Source: Hydractinia symbiolongicarpus (lineage: Eukaryota; Cnidaria; Hydrozoa; Anthoathecata; Hydractiniidae). Taken from it: DNA of 64,000 nt. Each line of letters begins with the position of its first letter. Position 1 is the first letter of the stretch. The position numbers and the translations under genes are program-made. Of the stretch, positions 8,728 through 20,001 are shown one piece after another. Under the pieces are notes generated by a model. The model searched no databases, had not been told where the DNA came from, and worked only from the letters and a program-made list of their open reading frames with translations. The stretch spans positions 11,397,001-11,461,000 of the forward strand of contig NC_079885.1 in the NCBI RefSeq assembly GCF_029227915.1, given 5' to 3'.

Positions 8728-9165
8728 TTACCCAGATATATATCGATCGCCCTTGCTTTGATTATCCTCGGTCCACAAGGGTTGCATGTTGGTATAGTGG
8801 AGCCTTGCTAATTGCACCTCCTCGCTGGGGTATTCTCCGTTCTCTCTGTATTTTAGTGGCACCTTGTGATCAAACTGCCACTGCCCTCGGTTTCCCCAGC
8901 ACATCCCATCTTTGAATTGATCCTGGATATGACCGATAAATGTGCAGATACCGCACTCCAGGTACTCCGTAGAGGCTATCTCCCTATCATACATTAGAGC
9001 CTTGTGAATTCTATTTAGAATGAGGTTATACTGATAAGCAGGGTGATCGCATATGGAGCATCCATGTCTATGTTTTTTATGCGGGCATTTACTACGTTCC
9101 CGTGACGCCTTGACAATATTGCGGCATTTGATGCACTGTTTTGTTCGCTGGCTTTTGTTTTAGAT
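8728..9165 (-). CDS. HNH-type nuclease-like protein with zinc-binding Cys pairs
   Basis: The frame is open from about 9165 to the stop at 8728, nearly 60 codons longer than the part after the internal ATG at 8994. The upstream part has Cys pairs CIKCRN and CSICDHPAY, suggesting zinc binding. It continues ECGICTF and then the HNH-like core QWQFDHKVPLKY ... LHYTNMQPLWTEDNQSKGD, with the usual Asp-His, a later His and an Asn. No ATG is found in the open part upstream of the Cys pairs, and a TAA sits at about 9166, so the 5' end may be damaged or spliced. HNH proteins cut DNA; its role in the Polinton is unknown. Confidence 0.7.
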
Positions 9166-9282
9166 TTTGAAGTTGTCTAGTGGTTGATTTCGTTTACATT
9201 TTGTACACCTTTTACCTTCCATTTGTTGTTGCTTTTTGTGAAGTGGTACTTCACAAAAATCCGGACAGGGAAACCTCACTAT

Positions 9283-12200
9283 TCACAACTCTAGCGGTAC
9301 AGTGTGGATGCCATCCTCGAGTACCTTCCGCTTATCATAAAACGGCGAGAGGCCCAGCTTGTTTTGTTCGTACGTAACCATCCCCTGGTTGTGCACCCGG
9401 AAACCTACGATTTTGGCCATGTCAATAGAGCCATTCAACGCGTCCTTATACCTCTCCCATGTCATAGCGTTCCGCTTCTTTGACATACCCTTACAGGAGA
9501 ATTTTGTGTCCTCTTTACCTTCGATGAAATAACACTTGATTGAGTCAGCAATCATCCTAAACCCGATAAATTCCGGTTTGAATATCCCTCCTGTTCGACT
9601 TGAGTACTTATCAGTGACGAGCCAGTTTTTCACGTCTTTGTCGTACTCGTCAAGCAGTTCAGGGCGAACGACATCTCGTAACTCTTCTCCAGAGATGGCA
9701 AAATACGCGCTATCTGTATCCATATACACGTACGCAAAGTCTCGACGATCCACGTACTTATCCAAAAAATCGTAATAAAACTCAAGCATGCGCAATTTGG
9801 CCAGCTGGTACACCGCAATGCCGCACTGGTACGCTCTGTCGATATGCACCTTTTTCTTTCCTTCTCGGATCTCGTAAGCATCTCTTATCTCTTCAAGATC
9901 TTCAAGGTATGGTGATCTCATCGCTTCATCCACCTTCTTTTCATCTCTCGTAAAGGTGGTGTTCGCGTGCCTCGCTTGGTCCTCGATCATTTTTCCATAG
10001 AACGAGTTCCCTTTCAGCTTGGCCGTATCTCCAGCCAGACGCTTGTCAGGATCCTTATCGGCTTGTCGTCGTGCATCAGCAATTTCTTCCGGAAACCACG
10101 CAAACGGTTTACCTCGCTTATATTTGATAAATTGGTGAAACGCTGTCACCTTCAGGCCATGGTCAAGGTACCACTTTAGCACCGGAGTGTACAGCAAGAT
10201 CTTTTCAGCTTTCATCAACCCTAGGAGCTTACGTGTGCCTGAAATACGTTTGCGCCCTGTTGCTTTTAGGTACTCGTGCATGTGCTCGGGGATTTGATCG
10301 TCGGGTATCTCCTTGACCACAAATAGCGGAGCCATCTCGCTGAATTTGTCATACAGTTCCAAAGGGACCTCGATGTCGACCTGCGCAAAACCAAAGAGGG
10401 ATCCATTTTGCATACCTTCTATCAACAGTCTGATGTTGTGCTCAGCCGTGGGTGGGTTGATCTTGATTAGCTTCTCCTTCCCACAAGGAAAGCAGTTCAT
10501 CAACGTACTCGGGTACAGTATGTTCGCGTCAAGCCCCAAAACAGTTTTGCACTTCCGTGGCTCCTGGTAGATGTGGGATCTGATACCCGTCAAGTCTCTC
10601 TCGTGGTACCTACAGAACACGATGGCAGGCCCTCCCACCATCCCCGTTTGAAGCACTTCATACGCCTCATTCTTCGTGCACTCAGTGCAAGCCTTTTGCA
10701 CTTTTTTGCACGCTTTGCACTTCTTGTTGAAGCAGTCTTCATTACACTTATGCTTACAAGGCTCTCCTGGAGCGTATAGCTCTAGCTTTGGATTCAGTCG
10801 TAGAGACTTGTTCAAGACGTAGCGCATCGATACACCTGGTATGCTTACTGCGTCTTTTGAAATGTCTATCTCGTCGTCGTAGTACTGCAACCTTGTCTTG
10901 TCCACAGCTTCAATGAAAGGTTCCACGTCGGCTAAGTTGTACTCACGCAACCGTTCCATCATGGTGACGCAGCCTCGCTTGTAAAACTCTGCACGGAATG
11001 TTTCGTACTCATCAAGAGAGAGGGTGCTTTCACCAATAAGACTGCTATAGAAGTGTTCGTGCTCCACAGGGCGGACGTGGTTTAGCTTGTCATAGCTCGT
11101 CAGCCACTCGTAGGGGAACACCAGCTTTTCGAGCTTGCAATCCAGAGACTTGCACCATAGGTCATAGCTCATAACAGGAGAGAGAAAATTTTTGATATCG
11201 ACAAATTTGAACCTCGAGGTCGTAAAGAACATGTAGTTGTTATCTTTCTTCGCCACGTTGATCTTTTCGCTATCGTCTTTGGTAATTTTATCGACAAAGT
11301 ACCGCTTGATCATGTTCAGGTCATAATTACCACTGTTGAAGCCGATCACGGGCACTTGGCCCACCCACGCGTTCAATGCCTTCTGAGTCTCGTCTGGAAG
11401 CATGTTAAAATCATCGGGTCTCGGATACATTCTCTCCACCTCTTCCACAATGAGGGCGTGTCTCTTTTCGAGCTGCTCCACAAATCGTTTAACAAAGATC
11501 TTAGGATCATCATGCTCCAAGAACGTTGGATCTCCGTTCAGACTATCGTGAATGGCGACGCTGACCGGCACATGCTCCGAGATGTATGTTAGATCGGATG
11601 TTTGTCGCTGATTCAGAGGGAGTATGAGGGCTTCGAAATCAAACACTATATAGTGAGGGTAGGGTCGAAATTCTTTCTTGAGGTACCTCTTGGTCTTGGG
11701 TGGGCTCTCACACTCCCACACTGTGACGAGGCTGTAGCCAAGTTTTCGGATGCCTTCCTCCTTTGATTTGGTGGCCGTATATCGATTTTTGTTTGTTCCT
11801 TGGCAGGGGCATCCGTGCCACTTGCAACCGTGGTACTCATAGACTGTCCTGGTCTGAGGTTCATAGCCGTCTACCTTGTAGACCTCATTTTCTTTCTCCC
11901 CGTAGCGAATCACGCGTTCTCCTCCATGCCCACAGAGTGCGTGATGAATGTGCCTTCCAGCTTCCCTCGACATGTGCTCGAGCCATTTAGAAGCGTCATA
12001 GCTGAAGCCCTCACCGTAAAAGACCTTCTTGCCTTTGCAGATGATAGTCGGCTTTTTTCCTTGACATATCTTCTTATGTCTCGTAAGATCTCCGCTGCTT
12101 GTAAACATTTGCTTGCAGGCTTCGCATTCCCATTTTTGTCGTGCCAGTACGTCTAAATCCTTGATGTAGAAACAGTGTCAATCAAGCATACCAAGGTTGA

Positions 12201-13267
12201 TTGTGTCTAAATCTTTTTTGTATTGATTCTGACCGTACACGAGTCTCCATGGCGCTTTCTCAGAGTTGGTCTTGGGTTCAAAGACTCTAAATTGATCTTG
12301 AAACGCTTCGCTATGCCCTCGAAGTCAACGAGCATCGTAGCACGTACTTCTTCCCTCTTTAGTTTAGGATTCTCGTAGTACTCGCGTGCTATTGCGAGAG
12401 CTGGTCTCGTGACACGTTTCTCGCGCTGCTCTCTTTCTTCACGGTAAGACATCTCCAGACACACAAATTGTCGGTTCTCTCATCCTCCTTGTCAAAACTG
12501 TAGATGCACCTCTTCTTTCGCAGCCAGTCTGGCAAAGGTCCACAGCCTAACAGGGGCTCCCTTGTGGAGATGATCTTGATCTGCACATGATTGAAGACTA
12601 TTTTCCCTTCGTACGATCCTGGGGTCTCGATTGTTCTTTCTGGTGGCAGGTACGCCTTCCGCCAAAACTCATGATCTCCTAGATCTAATCGCTGCATTTC
12701 GCATTTTTCAACAAAGGCCTCGATGTCGGCTAGGCTCCTAAGCGATCCTTCGTTTCCCTTGGTCTTGTGATACGGAGCCGTGCCACCTCCTGCTTCGTAG
12801 ATGGTGCAAGCAAAACTGTAGACTACCATGACTCTCATGTCTATGTAGGGCGTGACTTTTCGCATGATAGCATCTGCCAATGGTCGATTGAGGTTCTTGT
12901 TGAACCGCCATGTCTTGACGCGATTTCCGTCTTCCAACATCTGTGTGTCATTTTCATCAAAAATATGCTGAATGTCTTCGACGCCTTCGGATCGGTTTTT
13001 CTCTTGTGAGAACATGTGCTTGATGTCTTCGACTCCGCTGTATTCGTCTTGTATGTCTCCAGCATCGTAAAAGTCCTCTCGCGCTTCTCTCTCGATTTCA
13101 TCGTGCTGCGTTGCCCTTCCAGCAATTTGCTCCCTCGCCCTGTTATAGTAATGCCTAACAGTGTCTTGCACGCTCTGTAGTCGATCCGCAAGAGCATCGC
13201 GAGTTGCTGCTACCGGCGCTGAGACAGCGCTATATAATTTACTAATTGCATTCTTGAACCAACTCAT
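9283..13267 (-). pseudogene. Polinton protein-primed DNA polymerase B, frameshifted
   Basis: The N-terminal piece starts at ATG 13267 (MSWFKNAISKLYSAV) and runs to about 12440, where the conserved DNLCVWRCLTV block is followed by a frame change. A second change near 12290 and a TGA at about 12178 precede the main 941-codon frame. Around 12150-12060 a CEAC...H...C zinc finger is encoded, then an endonuclease-like block (VYEYHGCKWHGCPC). The exonuclease motifs are DFE, GFNSGNYDLNM and YNLADVEP; the polymerase motifs are DANILYPST (A), KLKGNSFYGK (B) and YMDTDSAYF (C). All catalytic Asp residues remain. Family members replicate the element from a terminal protein. Total span is about 1,330 codons, normal for this type. 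Two frameshifts and one stop inactivate it. Confidence 0.92.
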
Positions 13268-13547
13268 TTCTCTTTATTATAAGTACATTCAGACTTCAAC
13301 TAACAACGGTCGCAATTTGAGTAGGGAATTTCCCTTTCTATTCAAACGTTGATGTCAGCAGTTTTGTCGAGTGCCGTCATTTTTGATGATGTCAGCAAAT
13401 TTTTTGGATATCACGTGACTTGTTTACGCATTTGAGGCATGATGAAATCTGTGACGTCACAGATTTTTTTAGGGGTCTAAAAGCAGCGTTTTTTAATAGG
13501 GGTTTGACCGTTGAAAACCTAAACTGTACGCATAAGGGTGTACTACT
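13268..13547. repeat. Polinton right terminal region with a 22-bp perfect palindrome
   Basis: Non-coding sequence between the polymerase start and the inferred transposon end (...GTACTACT at 13547). At 13445-13466 a perfect palindrome has half-site AAATCTGTGAC and centre TGACGTCA, a CREB/ATF-type site. Other TGATGTCA/TGACGT-like words occur nearby (13345-13400). Read inward from the end, the sequence starts AGTAGTACACCCTTATGCG. The matching left terminal repeat lies outside the window, so the terminal-repeat call is inference. Confidence 0.55.
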
Positions 13548-14730
13548 CTAGCTTAGCTATTCTTACATCTATTTGTAAATCTGAAAGTTTTATTTGTATA
13601 TGGGTTGGTTCATTCTCGACCCCAGAGCTTTTTGAGATAAACTCGAAAGTAGCTCTGGACCCGCCTGGAGACGTGATGGATTTTGATTGGCCTATTATTA
13701 GAGATCTATGTTTTTCCGTGAAAGATTGTGTTTAGCATTTAAATGTAAACAAACATGACGGCGGGAGAGACGAACGATCGAAATAATGTCGTGACTGAAT
13801 TTAAAGCAGATATTAGGGGCTATCCATGTCTACCAAGAACATAATTCGGCTCTCTCTTTTAACAACAATTACTGTTTGTATTTGACCATTCTTTATATAG
13901 CTAACTTTTAGTGTTACATACATGTGGCCCACCCACTAGCCAGGCTGAAGGATGAAGGGAGGTGGCTTCTAGCTAGCTAACATTACTGTGCTACTAGCTA
14001 GCTAAGTGAAAGTTACTGCATGCTATGCAAATGTTTATTCATGTTGTAGAAAATGTTTTTTTAGTAAGCCAGGTGAAACTTACAGCTTCGTCTGGAAAGT
14101 TTATAGTTGGCTAGCTACACCTTTTTAGAGCTCTTCTCCCATAAAAAATATAAATTGGTGCTTCCTTCTGACGTTCAACGATAGGCTATCCTATTTTCTT
14201 TTTCGTGGAATAAAATGCAATGAAAAAACTTGTAATAAAAAATGCTGTGATTTAACCATATGGTACCAACTTTAAGAGAATCAGCTTTTGCAAGTTTCAA
14301 ATACTGAGAGTCTTATTATTTTGGAAATTTTGAAGCATTCTTGCAAAAGTTATAATAGAACCGAAAATTGTGACAGCAAAATAACTCGTTTGAAAGTAAA
14401 ATTGTAGAAAATGTTCAGCAAAATATAAAGCATATATTATATTTTTTTCAAAAAGCCGGATTTAAGTCACTTTTAGAATGACTGTGCAACAATTATATAA
14501 ATTTTGATAAAATAAAATTGAAGAGAACAAAACTTTAATAAAATAGTAAAAAAATGACGAAATTAGAAAATCTGAGCAAACAATTAAATTGTGGCAAGAC
14601 CTCTAATATTTTTGTATTATGATTTTAAGATATAGCTATTTTTCCTTAAGCATAGTTTGGGTCTGATTTAAGAATTCTATTGATGGATTCTTTGTCTTCA
14701 ATATTTTCTTTCTTTTCCTTTTTTACAACA

Positions 14731-14773
14731 ATGTATACATTGTATATTGCATTACTTTTTATCATCTGCAAAA
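14731..14773 (+). other. candidate signal-peptide exon of the copy A Ly6 gene
   Basis: ATG 14731 opens 14 codons, MYTLYIALLFIICK, plus one base before a GT at 14774 (GTAGAA). The hydrophobic run suits a signal peptide, and the phase (one base over) fits the next exon, which starts with two bases of a codon. The donor is weak and the intron would be about 3.5 kb. Conserved in copy B. Confidence 0.25.
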
Positions 14774-15190
14774 GTAGAAATTTTCAAATCTTTTGTCTTT
14801 TACATTATACTAAGGTTATTATAAATAAGAAGACATTTTCGGATAATGTTTTTTTTAATTATTTTGACCCTATATCTGCAAAATTATGTTCCAGAAAATG
14901 TGCAGAAATAAATTCTACAAAAAATGATGAAAATGTTTGTGTGATATAAACATTCCATTACTGAAAAATTATATAAAGAAAAATAAAACATTTTTCTGTC
15001 AAAATATTCAAACTGTAAATTTTTACAAAAATGCCCTTTGATTGCAAACTTTACTTTTCTTATGGCATCCTAATTACAAAGTGTTTACTAAGAAAAGTTT
15101 CAAGTGTTTTATTCCAAAAAAAAAAAGAACAAATTTTGCACATCGGTTGCTGAATCCAACTTTTCTATACTAACAAATGTATTGTGTATC

Positions 15191-15232
15191 GCAAATACGG
15201 AGCTACCTGATGCAGGTTAGCTCCGTATTTGC
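15191..15232. repeat. 42-bp near-perfect hairpin (copy A)
   Basis: Arms GCAAATACGGAGCTACCTG and its complement CAGGT(T)AGCTCCGTATTTGC pair over 19 bp with one bulged T and an ATG loop. Identical in copy B. Not a tRNA or recognisable terminator. It may be the fused ends of a lost transposon or a structured RNA element. Confidence 0.7.
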
Positions 15233-16618
15233 TCAGTTGGCAGATTAACCCGCTTGAAAAAATCATTTTTTATCCGAAAAGTCAACCCAGGAAATGATCT
15301 ATATATCCTGTTCTCTGTTTGTAAAAGAATAGGTAACAAACCAGCAATACAATTAATACAGAAAATCCTTATTTTTGGACAAAAAAAAACTGATAAGAAA
15401 TGTATTACATAACATGTTTTTTTCTTTTTTGTTTTATCTTGCAATATGCATGTTTTTGCTTTTTCAACCTGACACTGGCTTGCTAAGTGATATTATATGA
15501 ATCGAGTCAACTCACCGTTTCAACTCATCCTGAGTTGGAGAAAGCTGGCCTACTTTTTATAATGTCAATAAATTTTTAATAGTGGTCTATTTCATGCCAG
15601 CTGGTTAACTTAATTATAAATGGGTTAATCCATCTTATATAATCAAGCTCTATGCTGGTGTAACAAAACAGCTTGCACAAAAAAAAAGTAGCTATTTTTA
15701 TATAGTTAGAGATAGTGGCATCTTTTTTTGAGTCTTCCAGTATTAGAAGCCACTATGGTTAAACTTATGATTAAAAATATAAGCTCATGACAGCAATACA
15801 CTGGATAAAGAGCTAACTAACTAGTGTGCTAAATATGTATGTATAGCTAGTGCGATTTTCACATATATCTATATAGCTATAGCTAAAACTAGCACTTAAG
15901 CTACAAAACAGAGACTGGCTACGTAACTAAGTTTCAGATTTCCATGTAGCTTAAAAATTCAAATCATGACGTTAAGACATAATTCAAACCAAAATAAACC
16001 TGCTTTTTCCAGTTTTCGTGGAGGTTGAATTTCTCTTTTATATAATTAAAGAATCTAGATTGTATTTTACGGACCTGCATATCAAAAATGTTAATTTGGT
16101 CTGCAAAATGCAATTTTGATTACCTGCTAATTATTTCGCATTGCTTCCTATTGCTTTATTTCAGGTCTGATGCTAATGCAATGGCATAACTGCCAGTAAA
16201 AGCCAAGCATTTTGGTGATTTTGTCAAATGCATGCAAGTCGAATAAAATTGTAATGTCAATTTGCTTTAAATCATTAAATTAAAAAAAGTGATCGTATAA
16301 CAGCGATTAATACTAAAGATACTAACAGCTATTAACAGCTACTAACAGACTAAATCACGGGCAAAATTGACCAGTATTTTAGCCTTAAGAGAGATATAGC
16401 AGAATTAACGAAGAAAGTAATAACTGAGCTTGTGTGAATAAAAGCGGGTATGTTTCACACTCTCTAGCAATTACATAATTAAAAATTAATAAGGTATAAA
16501 TGTGAAACATTATATTCCACAGATATTTATTGTCACACCCATTAAATCAATGAATATTTTGAAGTTTCAATAAAATTGATTTTTTTAACAAAATATGAAT
16601 CGTTTTTTTTTTTAGATG

Positions 16619-17174
16619 CTAGCTATATTTTTTACGAATAGTTACTTTTTTCCAAAACAGGTAATCTGTTTCTAAACAGAATCACTCATATTACAAACAT
16701 TAATAATAAAGAAGTTCGTGCTGTCTTTTTGATAATCTGAATTGTTAAAAAATTGTTTTAAAATGCAACCTAAGGCGTCCATAAATCAAGATTGAAACAA
16801 CACATAGATAGAATGTTTAAACGTGCTGACGATAGCATGGAAAACATTTTGATCAGCTTGTTGATTTTGTCTATTCTTTTGTGTACAGGTATGTAAGTTT
16901 TTACTACATGGTTGCAAAAAATGCAGCTAAATACACGTTTAAAGGTAGGTTTCCATACGACGCATTTTCTGCTCGAGATATCTTCACAAACATGCGCCAT
17001 AAAGTAGAATGACCGCACTGACTAGGTGTAAAAAGATGCTCACAAGCTTCTCTCAAAAAGTTTTTTTAATAACTCCTTAACTCTATGTTACGTGGCTATG
17101 ATACTTCCTGAGTTTCAATAGTTATCATTTGACACCTGCATGACAAATTTTTAGGTCCCATGCCTTTCAGTGGC
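16619..17174. other. 556-bp segment present only in duplication copy A
   Basis: Copy B joins AGATGCT directly to TTGATATTGG at about 28740, whereas copy A has 556 bp between them, bounded by GCT on both sides. No terminal inverted repeats and no coding signal are evident. A deletion in copy B by 3-bp microhomology is simpler than an insertion in copy A. Confidence 0.75.
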
Positions 17175-17663
17175 TTTGATATTGGCTATTACTTGAAACT
17201 ACCCTTAAAAATCTCTATGAAACCCTTAAAACCTGAAACTTACAGCACGACTTTGTTTCATCAAGAAGAATCATTTTGCTTGTTTTGGACACCTGATAAA
17301 TCTGGTTTCCCAATTTTTTCGAATTTTACCGATAATCGAAAAAACGGATTTCCGGGTAATTTTTGGCAACTTTTCATGCGCTCTATGTAAAAACGGAAAA
17401 TATGTTAAGTCATATTATGTTCGAAAAACCCCGGACCGAATAGGGTTAATAAAACTTTTTAGAAATCTTATAAAAAAATGAAAAAATGATCAGCAGTAGT
17501 AAAAATTTTCTGACAACATTATTTTTGAGAATACGTGTTTTTACCGTTGACAATTGTAAGAGAATAATTACTCTTTATAATATTGCCTTTTGGAGCAATG
17601 CAGAAGATTATTAATAAAGTCGTTAACCCGTGGAACAATCCACGGGAATTAGCTGACGTAATT

Positions 17664-17760
17664 ATTTCGCGCATCTGTTAATAAAAACATTTAACCTATC
17701 TGTTAATAATAATATTTCGCGCATCTGTTAATGAAATTATTTCGCGCATCTGTTATTAAA
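17664..17760. repeat. short tandem repeat, TTTCGCGCATCTGTTAAT units (copy A)
   Basis: Three TTTCGCGCATCTGTTA units and one degenerate ATCTGTTAATA unit, preceded by a hairpin CCGTGG...CCACGG at about 17627-17643. CpG-containing words are rare in the surrounding AT-rich sequence. Confidence 0.75.
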
Positions 17761-18245
17761 TTACTCTAGAGTAGTCATGGTCCCTGGAAATATACACGAA
17801 AGCAGTTTAAACTACACTTTTTTATTTTTTATAGTATAGTTTATCGGAAGTAGTGTTACGCCGCTTTCTCGTAAAATTCATATATTTAACAATAATTTGT
17901 GCATTTTTACGGCCTGAGTTTGATGTAAATGCTCTTCCCTGCAAATAGCTTTTAAAAAACTAAATTTGACATTTTCTTACACTTTTTGTTCAGTTTAAAA
18001 AACGTGCGTGGTTAACACAAGTCGCTTTTGACGCACGAACAGACAGACGGAATACGACTATTATTATAGAGCTACTGCTAAAAAGCAGATTTTTCTCTTC
18101 TTTGACCGCACTTTGCAGCACTGTTACTATGGCAACTTCTAAATGGGAGATTTTATTGGACTCTCACCCCTCTCGCCAGCATACATAGATTTAAAGTGTT
18201 ACAAAGATCTAATAAATTTAGCACATGTTTTTCTTTATTATATAG

Positions 18246-20001
18246 CAAATAGTTTAAAATGCAACGAGATGACTCAAGCTCATAATCAGACAACACAGGT
18301 GTTTTGCTTCATCTCTGTCAATGACAGTAACAGCACTTGGTCATTCGATCACCACACACCAAGAGGTCTTTGGTTGTACTCACAGCTCTTCGTGTGACAA
18401 ATGGTGTCAACTTCTTGAAGAGAACATACCAGTCTGTAAGTCTGCATCCTCTATCAACATTAAAAATTATTTTTAAAAACAAGAAAACCCTTTTTTCACT
18501 TCTCCAACTTTTAATTAAAAACTTTACCTCCGTAAGTAGCTAACTATTCTAATCTCTATTTTAATAATCCCGTTTCTGTTTGTCAAACGGGGTGATTTCG
18601 TGTTAAAAATGCACTATTTTGATTGAAATAGCAAATATTGTCGTGCATTTTCCATGTTTTGTCTTATGTATAATGTTACTAGCTATAAAATTAGCCGTAT
18701 TTATATTAAGACAAACTAATATTCTAAGGCGAAAAATTCAACCTAAACGATTAGTTCAACAACATCAACAACAAGTCGTAATATGGAGTCGAACAATTAA
18801 AAGAAATTAATCATTAGTATAAACACTGACACAGACAGAGTATTTAAGACGAATGCATTGCATTGCACTAACAAGCTCAATCATTTCATACCACAGCCAT
18901 CATAACGGAGTGCTCTTTCTATCAAAATTTTTTTAAAGCATCGCGAAAAAGAAAAAGAGATTTCATTCATGAAAGTTTGTTAGAGGGAACAATGAATGCA
19001 ATGATCTATGATGATCAAGAATTTGTCTTCGACGTTTCACGATTGGTAGGGGTTCTAGGGGATCAACCTCAAAAGCAGTGGGACGATCTTGCGCAGTTTC
19101 TCCACTCTGCGTGTCTTCATCATCAATGTCTTCCAAGAGATTTTTATTTGCAAACGACATTTCTGTTTCACTAGACGCCAAATTTAAAGGTTTGTGCGTT
19201 TCTGCGAATATTTGGGTTTTAATTTTTTTTTGGATTAATTCCCAAACCATTCTTGCGCGTCCATTACATTTTGAACCACTTTTATTTTTCTCGTTGAACC
19301 CCTATCAAAGTGATCAGCAATTCTCGTTTTAAAACCATCTTCTTCCGTCTGTAATGCAAGTTGTTTTTGTACGTTCTTGAGAACTTCGTTTTTGGAGGAT
19401 TTTTTCAGTGTTAACTTGTCCAGTGATACTGTAAAACATTTTTTTGGATCTGCTAGAACATCTGCGTACGCATTTAGTTCGACCTTAGTCCAACGTCTCG
19501 AGTTTTTTGGCTCTTTAATTTCCTTGATCTCATGATCACTCTGTGATGCTAATTGTTTCACGTCTAAAAAACAAAGAATTCATCATTTGAAAACGTTTTA
19601 TTTAGGCTAAAAATGTCATCTGTTGTTTATACTGAGGCAATTATAATAATTTGTCCAATTCATGCATCATTTCACCGCACGAATTGAGATGCAAAAAAGA
19701 GAGAAAAATGCCATTGACTGTTATTGTACTGCATTCACACTGTCTAATAAAATAATTTTTCAAGTTAACTTAACGTCTGAGACGGTTAGTTTTAACCTCC
19801 TTGGTCTTAGTATAAATACAGCTAGTTATTTATAGAATGATCATTTTTATTGCTTAGAAATTAACTTAATTTTTTCAGACTAAATGTTGTGAAACTGACA
19901 TGTGCAACAAAGATGTTCCCACCAGCAGTAAAGTAACGTATGAAATATTCGCCACCGTCTTGGTCACACTTGCCTCGGTTTTGTTTAAAAATATTTACTA
20001 A
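18246..20001 (+). pseudogene. Ly6/uPAR three-finger protein gene, copy A, exon 2 damaged
   Basis: The last exon 19879-20001 is intact and follows a strong acceptor (TTTTTTCAG). It encodes TKCCETDMCN, the C-terminal signature of the Ly6/uPAR fold, then a hydrophobic tail IFATVLVTLASVLF and a stop. The preceding exon (18246 to donor GTAAGT at 18436) starts after TATATAG with NSLKCNEM, but is 55 bases shorter than its copy B counterpart. Twenty-six bases carrying one Cys are missing after ACACAG, which shifts the frame. A further 29 or so bases before the donor, including the seventh Cys, are also gone. No ten-cysteine domain can be made, so I call it a pseudogene. Confidence 0.75.
18963..19562 (-). 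pseudogene. Myb/SANT-like DNA-binding protein remnant, copy A (antisense in Ly6 intron)
   Basis: The exon begins after a minus-strand acceptor (TTGTTTTTTAG) at about 19563. It encodes RRWTKVELNAYADVLADP and LDKLTLKKSSKNEVLKNV, resembling the SANT/Myb-like domain of cnidarian proteins often linked to transposons. The first frame stops at about 19235 (EWFGN). An overlapping second frame, 19250-18963, is acidic (LLEDIDDEDTQSGE) then basic (VKRRRQ). Either one base was lost near 19245 or the second frame is chance. The exon has no ATG of its own at the start, so upstream exons are missing or unrecognised. Confidence 0.5.

Larger units (their letters stand above)
1..13547. mobile_element. Polinton/Maverick DNA transposon, right part (left end outside window)
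   Basis: The segment combines a retroviral-type integrase, a protein-primed family B DNA polymerase and an A32-like packaging ATPase, the diagnostic Polinton gene set. Genes lie on both strands and several carry frameshifts, stops or an inserted LINE, so the copy is dead. No capsid or protease gene is seen; they may lie left of the window. I place the right end at about 13547 because the sequence there reads ...GTACTACT, so the inverted end begins AGTAGTAC, as expected for Polintons (5'-AG ... CT-3'), and because similarity between the two flanking host duplication copies begins within a few bases after it. The left terminal repeat and the 6-bp target duplication cannot be checked here. Confidence 0.9.

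Noticed and set aside
9536-12156. Plus-strand frames opposite the polymerase
   Set aside because: Shadows of the minus-strand polymerase, which carries all catalytic motifs.
17160-17390. Frame with KPLKPETYSTTLFHQEESF, also at 28782
   Set aside because: Frames differ between copies because of indels, with no domain and no splice signals. Probably non-coding.
18619-18810. Hydrophobic frame with LLAIKLAVFILRQTN in the Ly6 intron, also at 30228-30419
   Set aside because: No ATG, no splice link to the Ly6 exons, and copy differences change residues freely, so it is probably intronic.
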